DNA of 5,797 nucleotides from Bryobacteraceae bacterium (GTDB lineage Bacteria; Acidobacteriota; Terriglobia; Bryobacterales; Bryobacteraceae), in the NCBI GenBank assembly GCA_025350445.1, contig JANXXV010000320.1, positions 1 through 5,797 of the forward strand. Reading direction: 5' to 3'. The translations under genes were made by a program, and so were the position numbers. The notes under the pieces are model-generated. The model did not search any database and had not been told where the DNA came from. It saw nothing but the letters and a program-made list of their open reading frames with translations. Shown one piece after another: positions 1-5,631 of the stretch; within the stretch, counting starts at the first letter, position 1, and each line of letters begins with the position of its first letter.

Positions 1-1
1 C

Positions 2-430
2 ATTCCACTGCCCGACAACAGCGTGGATGTGGTGATTTCCAACTGCGTGATCAACCTGTCGGCGGACAAAGACCGGGTTCTGCGCGAGGCCTTCCGGGTG
101 CTGAAGCCGGGCGGGCGCTTTGCGGTTTCCGATGTGGTGACGCGCGGGGAGATGCTGCCGGAGATTCGCCAGAGCGTGTTGCTTTGGGTTGGCTGCTTGG
201 CTGGGGCGCTGGAAGAGAACGAGTACCGGAGGAAGCTGTCGGCGGCCGGGTTTACGGAGATCGAGTTGGAGCCGACGCGGATTTACAGGGTGGACGATGC
301 GCGGGAATTTCTGGCCGGGCAGGGGATTGATGTGGATGCTACCGCGCCACAGGTGGACGGGAAGTTTCTGTCGGCGTTTGTGCGGGCGGTGAAGCCGGCG
401 GGGTGTTGCGGGCCGGGGTGCTGCGGATGA
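2..430 (+). CDS. arsM: Arsenite S-adenosylmethionine methyltransferase, C-terminal part (5' end off window)
   Basis: Cytoplasmic enzyme that methylates As(III) with S-adenosylmethionine, giving methylated and volatile arsenicals. The reading frame is open from base 2 and gives 142 residues; the GTG at base 23 is internal, not a start. Visible are the ArsM hallmark SNCVINLS with its conserved cysteine, the methyltransferase stretch REAFRVLKPGGRFAVSDVV, and WVGCLAGAL with the second conserved cysteine. In characterised ArsM proteins these two cysteines and one nearer the N-terminus bind arsenite. The SAM-binding GxGxG loop and the third cysteine must lie to the left of the window. The protein ends in a cysteine-rich tail, CCGPGCCG, common in bacterial ArsM and probably a metalloid-binding extension. 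Other ars genes are expected upstream. The stop codon directly abuts the stop of the convergent RES pseudogene. Confidence 0.93.
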   Translation: MPLPDNSVDVVISNCVINLSADKDRVLREAFRVLKPGGRFAVSDVVTRGEMLPEIRQSVLLWVGCLAGALEENEYRRKLSAAGFTEIELEPTRIYRVDDAREFLAGQGIDVDATAPQVDGKFLSAFVRAVKPAGCCGPGCCG

Positions 431-856
431 TCAGTCGTAATTTATGATCAATTCGCGAAGGCGCGATTCCCACTCAAATGGAAGTGAATCCCACTGAAGG
501 GCCTCATGGTCCGGGTCAAGGGGATTGAGCAGGATATTATCTCCTCCGGGGATCAAGGCTGGGGAGCGCGAATCGCAAGCTAATGGCCGCGGACGCGCCA
601 CTGCTTGCCGATTCCGGCGGTTTCGCGAGGGCTGCGACGAAGGAGATCCTGGGTGGGATCGAGAGATCCGGGTTTGGCTGGTATTCCGGTCCAGGCTTAC
701 GGCAATTTACGGGGCATTCTTCCGCGCTGGAGAGGAACCATGTCTTTGAGACAGGCGAGGCAAATGGTTTGGGGCGTAGAGGACCATGAACTCCTTGGGT
801 TTCCAGCGGCCGCCAGGAATGTTTGGACCTATGGCGTCATAAATGCGCAGGACCGG
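431..856 (-). pseudogene. Degraded RES-domain (NAD-degrading toxin family) gene
   Basis: Reading the minus strand and switching frames reconstructs a RES domain of about 140 residues. Segment 1 (about 856-764) reads VLRIYDAIGP, GGRWKPKEF and VLYAPNH, matching the RES N-terminus around its arginine (GGRWN) and tyrosine. The frame then shifts by one base. Segment 2 (about 763-541) reads LACLKDMVPLQRGRMPRKLP, later AGIGKQWRVRGH and LAIRAPQP, and is broken by stops at 697-699 (TAA), 580-582 (TAG) and 553-555 (TGA). The frame shifts back and segment 3 (541-431) reads DNILLNPLDPDHEALQW and FEWESRLRELIINYD, matching the NVLLNP-HPD...RL C-terminus. In known RES proteins the domain degrades NAD+ and is held in check by an Xre/DUF2384 antitoxin encoded just upstream. 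Here the arginine survives, but the expected glutamate appears as lysine (LKDMV) and the serine of the VPS motif is gone. No start codon is visible. The family call is by motif recognition; loss of function is clear. Confidence 0.75.
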
Positions 857-929
857 GGTGGTTGGTGTGCCGTTGAACGCGCTATCAGGGTGGTGTCCGC
901 AAATTGGCCAGGCACTCGGATTGGACTGC

Positions 930-945
930 CGGAGCAGCGGCTCCG
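930..945. repeat. Short perfect hairpin (6-bp stem, 4-base loop)
   Basis: CGGAGC, loop AGCG, GCTCCG. It precedes the two larger hairpins at 982-1019 and has the same loop size. There is no T-run on either strand, so it does not look like an intrinsic terminator. Confidence 0.5.
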
Positions 946-981
946 AAGCGGTCCGCCTGGATGGCGGTTGTGATCCGGGAA

Positions 982-1019
982 GCCGAGGCAGGGGCCTCGG
1001 CGCGGACCAAGGGGTCCGC
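982..1019. repeat. Two back-to-back perfect hairpins
   Basis: Hairpin one is GCCGAGGC, loop AGGG, GCCTCGGC (982-1001, 8-bp stem). Hairpin two begins on the next base: GCGGACC, loop AAGG, GGTCCGC (1002-1019, 7-bp stem). Both stems are perfect and GC-rich, and both have 4-base loops. No poly-T follows on either strand. Possible identities are a REP/BIME-like dispersed palindromic element, a structured RNA, or a protein-binding site. The sequence alone does not decide. Confidence 0.6.
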
Positions 1020-1389
1020 CGTCCTGGGAACGGTTCAGTCCCTGCGTATTTGCGTACAAAGTTCTCAGAGGGATGCTCCATCGAAAGTTGAAGGTACGCT
1101 GCCGATGTGCTGGCCGTTGAAGCCTGAAACGCCATCGCTTTATTTCTTCGATGACATTGGTCTTGGAAAAACCCGATCTGGTCTTTACCAGGATCGTTCG
1201 CTCGTTATATCCTGGTTGAGGCAAGCTAATTTATTCTTGCGGACTTGAGGGAAAACGAGGCCTATTATTGTCACGGTATCGTAACATTTTACAGCGGTTC
1301 GGTAAAGTGTCCGGCATCGAGCCGGGATCGCTTCCATCTTCAAACGGACTTCCGCGGCCGTAACTTCCTTCGCGCTGTCACAATCCCAA

Positions 1390-2886
1390 ATGATCGAGAC
1401 CTCTCCCAGATACGGGTCCAGACTTGCCACAGGTTTGTTTCAAGCCGGCATGGCTCGACCACCGATGGGCAGTGACCAGTGGTCCGGGAGTCCCGCCGCG
1501 CGGCCGCGCACGATTCCTCTCTGCCTTGCGTATTGCGCCGTATTGCTGATGTCGATCAGCGCAACGACATTCGCACAAGAGCAAGCTCAGCCAGCAGAGG
1601 CACCTGCGGAACCCGAGCGTTGGAACCTGTTCTACCAGGCAACATCGATTGGGCAATACCACGGCACGTTTCAGTCGCCCTACTCGGGTCCATTCAGTCT
1701 GCGGAACTACATGGAACGCGATGTATCGCTGACCACTACTGTGTTCCTGGGCCTGCGTTTGGAGAAGAACACGGTGTTGTACTTTAATCCGGAAATCGCC
1801 GGGGGAAAGGGATTCAGCGGGGTAAACGGCCTGGCTAACTCCCCGAATGGCGAATTGCCCCGCGTCGCCTCGGCCACGCCAAAGCCTTATGTGGCGCGGT
1901 TGTACGTCGCGCACGATTTTGCTCTTGGAGATGAAAAGGAGCAGTTCGAAAGCCAAGCAAACCAGCTTGCCGGCCAGCGCCCGGTGAACCGGTACACAGT
2001 GACCGTAGGGCGCTTCACGCTGACGGACTTCTTTGACAATAACCGGTATTCGCATGATCCGCGATCGCAATTCATGGGGTGGGGTGTCATGTATAACGGG
2101 GCTTGGGACTATGCAGCCGACGTCCGCGGTTACACATGGGGCTGGGTGCACGAGTTGCACCGCCGCAATTGGTCTTTCCGTTATGCGAGCGCCGCGATGC
2201 CACGGGTTGCGAATGGGCTTCGATTCGACCGCCGGCTTTTTCGGAATCGAGCGGATGTGTTTGAGGGGGAATACCGGTACACGATGCGGGGGCACGCCGG
2301 TGCAATCCGGTTGCTGAATTACGAGAATTACGCCAACGGCGGCAATTATGGCGAGGCGATTCGTCAGGCGAAGGGGAGCGGCGCCGCTCCAGACGTGGTT
2401 TCGACCCGCCGCAATGGGGCCCTCAAATATGGATTTGGATTTAACATCGAGCAGGAGATTACCAAAAACGTGGGTATCTTCGGGCGGCTGGGATGGAATG
2501 ACGGAAAGACGGAAAGCTTCGCGTTCACGGCCATCGACCATTTGGCGACCGCCGGCGTCTCGACTACGGGACGGCGATGGCGCAGACCGTTCGACTCTTT
2601 GGCGGCTGAATTCACGTCCAGCGGAATTTCAGATGTTCATGCGGAATATCTGGCGCGAGGAGGATATGATTTCCTGATTGGGGATGGACGCTTGCGGTAT
2701 GGGCGTGAATCCATCTGGGAGACCTATTACAGCACGCGGGTATTCCCTGGATTTTTCGCCAGTTTCGATTTGCAGCATGTATCGAACCCGGCGTACAACC
2801 GCGACCGCGGACCGGTATGGATTCCCTCATTACGGCTGCACTTCGAGCTGGGGAAGAATACTTTTGCCGGACACGCCAAACCTTAA
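1390..2886 (+). CDS. Carbohydrate-selective porin, OprB family
   Basis: Outer-membrane beta-barrel protein of the OprB type, expected to let sugars or other small solutes diffuse into the periplasm. The N-terminus carries a signal peptide: basic region RPR near residues 38-40, hydrophobic core about 42-59, likely cleavage near TTFAQ at 59-63, then a Pro/Glu/Ala-rich linker. The mature part has alternating aromatic beta-strand patterns, the signature GRFTLTDFFDNNRYSHDP near residue 207, GWGVMYNGAWDYAADVRGYTWG just after it, and GRRWRRP, HAEYLARGGYDFLIGDGRL and NPAYNRDRGP toward the end, with a terminal strand SLRLHFEL. No frame break is seen; the 498-residue length suits the family. The start is uncertain. 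ATG 1390 leaves a long pre-signal segment, and ATG 1450 (residue 21) or ATG 1465 (residue 26) would give a more normal signal peptide. None has a clear Shine-Dalgarno sequence. Substrate cannot be told from sequence. Confidence 0.88.
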   Translation: MIETSPRYGSRLATGLFQAGMARPPMGSDQWSGSPAARPRTIPLCLAYCAVLLMSISATTFAQEQAQPAEAPAEPERWNLFYQATSIGQYHGTFQSPYSGPFSLRNYMERDVSLTTTVFLGLRLEKNTVLYFNPEIAGGKGFSGVNGLANSPNGELPRVASATPKPYVARLYVAHDFALGDEKEQFESQANQLAGQRPVNRYTVTVGRFTLTDFFDNNRYSHDPRSQFMGWGVMYNGAWDYAADVRGYTWGWVHELHRRNWSFRYASAAMPRVANGLRFDRRLFRNRADVFEGEYRYTMRGHAGAIRLLNYENYANGGNYGEAIRQAKGSGAAPDVVSTRRNGALKYGFGFNIEQEITKNVGIFGRLGWNDGKTESFAFTAIDHLATAGVSTTGRRWRRPFDSLAAEFTSSGISDVHAEYLARGGYDFLIGDGRLRYGRESIWETYYSTRVFPGFFASFDLQHVSNPAYNRDRGPVWIPSLRLHFELGKNTFAGHAKP

Positions 2887-3425
2887 GCTGGTTTTCGGGA
2901 AATTAACTCGGCTACGCAGCGGGCCCCGGGATCGCGCCGTGGCTTGCCTTCGCGGCTGTGCAGGATTTCCCAATCCGCGAAGAGAGAGTGAATCTCGCCG
3001 GGTTGGCACAGGTATGCGGGATTCATTGGAGTGACCGCGGGATCGCTGTCGAGCATTGGGATCACTGCTACAAAGAGTCCTCCGCTTTTGAGTCCGGCGC
3101 GAATTTGCGGGAAGAGCGGGCGGTGCAGATAGTAGCAATCGCAGATGAGGTTGTAGGCATGGGGCGCGATTTGGAATTCCGGGGATTCAAGATCGAGGCA
3201 TCTTGCATCGATGGCGCGGGGTAGTTCACCGATTGCCACTTGTGAGGAATCGAGCGCGGTGACGGTCCATCCGCGGGATGCGAGGTAGATGGCGTTACGG
3301 CCGCGGCCGCAGGCTAGATCGAGGGCTGCGCCAGGGGTGGCGTCCGCGATCGCCTGGATCAGCGCGGGCTCGGGGGTGCCGCGGGAACCGTAGCCGGTGC
3401 GATACTTTTCATCCCACTTGGTCAT
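2883..3425 (-). CDS. Class I SAM-dependent methyltransferase, TehB-like small type
   Basis: A 180-residue single-domain methyltransferase, probably cytosolic. It begins MTKWDEKYRTGYGSRGTPEP, the usual opening of small TehB/thiopurine-type methyltransferases. Motif I is ALDLACGRGRNAIYLASRG at about residues 34-52 (SAM-binding loop). An acidic residue ends the second strand in VTALDSS (D59). LICDCYYLHRPLFPQI (about 93-108) is the motif IV region, and GLKSGGLFVAVI (about 111-122) is the following helix and strand. ATG 3425 is chosen because family similarity starts there; the open frame continues upstream to 3863 but overlaps the WG-repeat gene and has no homology pattern. No Shine-Dalgarno sequence precedes the ATG, but an extended -10-like element does (3432-3440). 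Its stop shares four bases with the porin stop. The substrate is unknown; tellurite or another small electrophile would be guesses. Confidence 0.88.
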   Translation of the reverse strand: MTKWDEKYRTGYGSRGTPEPALIQAIADATPGAALDLACGRGRNAIYLASRGWTVTALDSSQVAIGELPRAIDARCLDLESPEFQIAPHAYNLICDCYYLHRPLFPQIRAGLKSGGLFVAVIPMLDSDPAVTPMNPAYLCQPGEIHSLFADWEILHSREGKPRRDPGARCVAELISRKPA

Positions 3426-3431
3426 CAGCCA

Positions 3432-3440
3432 GCTATAGCA
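3432..3440 (-). promoter_or_regulatory. Possible extended -10 promoter giving a leaderless methyltransferase mRNA
   Basis: On the minus strand TGCTATAGC fits the TGnTATAAT extended -10 pattern at five of six hexamer-like positions plus the TG. The hexamer ends seven bases before the ATG, which places the expected transcription start at the A of the start codon. No good -35 is present, as is common for extended -10 promoters. No ribosome binding site precedes this ATG, which agrees with a leaderless transcript. This is inference from spacing only. Confidence 0.35.
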
Positions 3441-3495
3441 GACTTTGGTACGCCGATTGCAGTGACTAATTCGATACCCGCGTCGCGGAATCGTG

Positions 3496-3502
3496 AAAGG
3501 AG
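3496..3502 (+). promoter_or_regulatory. Ribosome binding site that sets the WG-repeat protein start
   Basis: AAAGGAG followed by a 7-base spacer and ATG at 3510. This strong Shine-Dalgarno sequence decides for ATG 3510 over the in-frame GTG at 3462, which has none and would add 16 charged residues ahead of the membrane segment. Confidence 0.85.
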
Positions 3503-3509
3503 AAAACCA

Positions 3510-4409
3510 ATGCAATGGAACCAAAAGACAATCGCGCTGGGAGTGGCTGGGGCGATTGTGCTGGCTGTGGTTGTGGTAGCCGGTGAGCGGGCTTTCGATT
3601 TTACCGGGTCGGCTGGAATTTACGCGATTCAGGTGAATCACAAATTCGGCTTTATCGATAAGTCCGGCAAAGTGGTGGTGGCGCCGCAGTTTGACGACGC
3701 CGGGGTTTTTCGCGAAGGGCTGGCGCCGGTGGCGATAGGGAAACTTTGGGGCTATGCGGATAAGCAGGGGCGGTTGGCGATTACACCGCAATTTGACATC
3801 GCCGATCCGTTTTCCGATGGAGTGGCGATGGTGGGTACGGGGCGCAAGCTGGGCTACATCCACAGAGACGGACGGTTCGCGATCAATCCACAGTTCGATG
3901 GGGCGGGCAAGTTTTCCAGCGGTCTGGCTCCGGTGATGGTTGGCGGGAAATGGGGCTACATCGATAAGGCGGCGAAGATGGTGATCAATCCGCAGTTCGA
4001 TGAGGCGGGCAGCTACGCCGACGGCATGGCGCTGGTGCGGCTTGCGGACCGGTTCGGATACATCGATAAGACGGGGAAGATTGTGATTAACCCGCAGTTC
4101 GATGGGGCGGGGGAATTTTCCGATGGATTGGCGCTGGTGAATTCGGCGGGGAAGTTCGGGTATATCGGCAAAGATGGGAAGTACGTGATCAACCCGCAGT
4201 TTGACGAGGCGCGCGAGTTTTCAGACGGGCTGGCGATTGTGGCGATCAACAAGCGTTATGGATACATTGACGGGACGGGAAAGTTCGTGATCAATCCGCA
4301 GTTTGAAGACGCGGGGGATTTCTCGCATGGCGTGGCTCCGGTTTGGATTGGGAACCGGCAGGGTTATATTAATCGCGAGGGGAAGTTTGTTTGGAACCCA
4401 ACTAGCTAG
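3510..4409 (+). CDS. WG-repeat (KWG) protein with N-terminal membrane anchor
   Basis: A 299-residue protein. Residues about 7-25 (TIALGVAGAIVLAVVVVAG) form one hydrophobic segment after a short basic N-terminus: an uncleaved anchor or a signal peptide, so the rest is probably periplasmic or outside. From residue 46 the protein is eight copies of a 34-residue WG repeat, at residues 46, 80, 114, 148, 182, 216, 250 and 284. The consensus is roughly (F/W)GYIDKxGKxVINPQFDxA, then xxFSDGLAxV and a short basic turn. Seven copies are complete; the eighth stops after its first half, at WNP. WG (PF14903-type) repeats are thought to form beta-rich, propeller-like or solenoid binding surfaces; ligand and partner are unknown here. 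The gene is single, divergent from the methyltransferase by 84 bases, with a strong ribosome binding site. No catalytic domain is present. Confidence 0.92.
   Translation: MQWNQKTIALGVAGAIVLAVVVVAGERAFDFTGSAGIYAIQVNHKFGFIDKSGKVVVAPQFDDAGVFREGLAPVAIGKLWGYADKQGRLAITPQFDIADPFSDGVAMVGTGRKLGYIHRDGRFAINPQFDGAGKFSSGLAPVMVGGKWGYIDKAAKMVINPQFDEAGSYADGMALVRLADRFGYIDKTGKIVINPQFDGAGEFSDGLALVNSAGKFGYIGKDGKYVINPQFDEAREFSDGLAIVAINKRYGYIDGTGKFVINPQFEDAGDFSHGVAPVWIGNRQGYINREGKFVWNPTS
3645..4406 (+). repeat. Coding tandem repeat, exact 102-bp period, seven and a half copies
   Basis: The aromatic-Gly codon pair (Gln-Gly in the last copy) recurs at 3645, 3747, 3849, 3951, 4053, 4155, 4257 and 4359, every step exactly 102 bases with no insertion or deletion. 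The best conserved core in DNA is the segment for INPQFD, for example ATCAATCCGCAGTTCGATG. Copies 3 to 7 are closer to one another than to the first two, suggesting expansion by unit duplication in the middle of the array. Confidence 0.9.
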
Positions 4410-4544
4410 TGGGGGCTGGGTGGGGAAGCTGGATGGGTTGGCTGGCGCAGGGCCATGCTTGGAACCGCTACATTGCGCATCTTTTGGAAAAACCTTAGCC
4501 GCGGATGGACGCCGATAAACGCGGATTTTGAGATGAACCCCTAC
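4410..4544. other. Short intergenic stretch between WG gene and IS element
   Basis: No gene is recognised. The stretch opens with a G-rich run (GGGGGCTGGGTGGGGAAGC) just after the stop and ends in the GCGGAT short repeat. No hairpin followed by a T-run is evident, so a terminator for the WG gene is not identified. Confidence 0.5.
4501..4530. repeat. GCGGAT-type 10-bp direct repeat (three units)
   Basis: Three consecutive 10-base units: GCGGATGGAC, GCCGATAAAC, GCGGATTTTG. They share the GCsGATnnAC pattern. Similar GCGGAT-AAC repeats are, to my knowledge, dispersed intergenic sequences in several soil bacteria. The repeat ends about 15 bases from the inferred IS end. Confidence 0.55.
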
Positions 4545-5620
4545 TGTGAGACACGGGCAATGAACGCAAATCCCCGTTCGCTGAAATTGTCTGGCATTTT
4601 GCTCTGCCAGTCAATCAAAATATTCTGATCCGGGGAAGCGGAGGCGAGCGCTGCTGGAGAGCAACTGGCCAAGGAATACCCAATTGGAAACTCATCGAGA
4701 CGATTGCCGTGGGGGATCCGCATCTGCTCCCCCACTGATTCCCTGAGCTGCCATCGGATCGGTAGATTTCCCATGCCTGAAAAATTCATCTTCGGAGCGT
4801 CCGCTATTGCCCCCGAGTTGGGCGTGCCGCACTGCTCCTCGAATTCCTCCGGCGTCCGGTATCCCAGAGCCGAATGCAGCCGCTGCCCATTGTAATAGCG
4901 ATCCAGAAACTCTTCCACATGCCCCCGCAGATCCTCCAGATCCTGATACTCCCGGCAATCCATCTCCTCGGTTTTGAGCGTCTTCATGAAGCTCTCACAG
5001 GTGGCGTTGTCGTATGGGTTCGCGGGCCGGCTCATGCTTGGGACCATATGATGTTTCTCCAGCAGTTTCACATAGCCGTTCGATGCGTATTGGATGCCCC
5101 GGTCGGAATGATGCACCAGGCCAGGCCTGGGTAGGCGTGCTGCGATTGCCTTCTCCAGTGCTGCTACGGCCAGGCGCGCCGCCAGCGTGCGGTCCAGTTC
5201 CCAGCCCACTACCCGCCGCGACCACTTATCCAGGATCACCGCCAGATAAACAAACTCCCGCTTCAGCCGGATGTAGGTCAAGTCCGCTATCCATAGCTGG
5301 TTGGCCGCCGTCAGCGTCATCCTTTTCGCTAGATTCAGGTACCCTTCCAGGTCATGTTCTGAATCGGAGGTGAGGACAAAGCGCCGCCGCCGAATCGCCA
5401 GCAGGTTGTCTTCCCGCATGATTCGGACCACCCGCTTGTGGTTTACTTCCAGTCCCCTCCGCCGTAATTCGGCTCCGATTCGCCGGTAGCCATAGCGGCG
5501 GTGATGCCCTAGCGCTATCTCCTGTATGGCCGCCCGTACTTCCACTTCTTCTTCCTCCGGGTGCTGCTCCAGCAGACTCCGGTAGTAGCCGCCGCGGCTT
5601 ACCCGCGCCAGCCGACACAT
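4541..5620 (-). CDS. IS3-family transposase OrfB (DDE integrase domain)
   Basis: Catalytic part of the transposase, normally made as an OrfAB fusion by -1 frameshifting. From the first ATG in frame (5620) it is 359 residues; the open frame continues upstream to the slippery site at 5740-5746, which would add about 41 residues (RRILAQSETEWPKE and on). An HTH_21-like region (about 25-85, with RRYGYRRIGAELRRRGL) is followed by the rve core. The triad is D113 (WIADLTYI), D173 (VHHSDRGIQYAS) and E209 (NATCESFMKTLKTE), with exactly 35 residues between the second Asp and Glu, as IS3 enzymes require. The usual family end, YNGQRLHSALGYRTPEEFE, is reached near residue 261. The remaining 95 or so residues are extra, probably translation of the IS terminal region, and the TAG at 4541-4543 may lie in flanking DNA. 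The catalytic part looks intact. Confidence 0.93.
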   Translation of the reverse strand: MCRLARVSRGGYYRSLLEQHPEEEEVEVRAAIQEIALGHHRRYGYRRIGAELRRRGLEVNHKRVVRIMREDNLLAIRRRRFVLTSDSEHDLEGYLNLAKRMTLTAANQLWIADLTYIRLKREFVYLAVILDKWSRRVVGWELDRTLAARLAVAALEKAIAARLPRPGLVHHSDRGIQYASNGYVKLLEKHHMVPSMSRPANPYDNATCESFMKTLKTEEMDCREYQDLEDLRGHVEEFLDRYYNGQRLHSALGYRTPEEFEEQCGTPNSGAIADAPKMNFSGMGNLPIRWQLRESVGEQMRIPHGNRLDEFPIGYSLASCSPAALASASPDQNILIDWQSKMPDNFSERGFAFIARVSQ

Positions 5621-5631
5621 CTGTTCTACTG

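Larger units (their letters stand above)
857..1389. other. Intergenic stretch with no recognisable gene
   Basis: Open frames occur on both strands here, but none shows a family motif, a ribosome binding site or a coherent composition. The left part (about 881-955, minus strand) may contain eroded remains of a DUF2384-type antitoxin that would have preceded the RES gene, but this is weak. Three perfect 4-base-loop hairpins lie at 930-945, 982-1001 and 1002-1019. The right part (about 1220-1389) is more AT-rich (runs such as TAATTTATTCTT) and is where the porin promoter should be. I could not identify a convincing -35/-10 pair. Confidence 0.5.

Noticed and set aside
707..1135. Minus-strand open frame of 142 residues taken as an intact gene
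   Set aside because: Only its C-terminal third resembles anything (the RES N-terminus) and it ends by frameshift. The upstream part has no coherent pattern, so it is treated as part of a pseudogene.
605..1248. Plus-strand open frames across 605-973 and 904-1248
   Set aside because: No family motif, low-complexity Arg/Gly/Ser composition and no ribosome binding site; the first overlaps the RES pseudogene, whose minus-strand signal is much stronger.
1268..1296. TTGTCA as a -35 box for the porin
   Set aside because: No acceptable -10 hexamer lies 16-18 bases downstream.
1185..1430. Minus-strand open frame of 81 residues with a GTG start, overlapping the porin start
   Set aside because: Some segments look protein-like (SAKEVTAAEVRLKMEAIP), but there is no ribosome binding site, no recognised family and no sustained codon bias, and it overlaps the porin reading frame.
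1378..2541. Long minus-strand open frame of 387 residues opposite the porin gene
   Set aside because: It is the antisense shadow of the GC-rich porin gene, whose own frame shows clear family motifs and a signal peptide.
3426..3863. N-terminal extension of the methyltransferase frame
   Set aside because: It overlaps the WG-repeat gene on the other strand and has no similarity pattern; family similarity begins at MTKWDEKY.
3645..4406. CRISPR-like regular spacing
   Set aside because: The 102-base period is an in-frame protein repeat with gradual divergence, not identical repeats separated by unique spacers.
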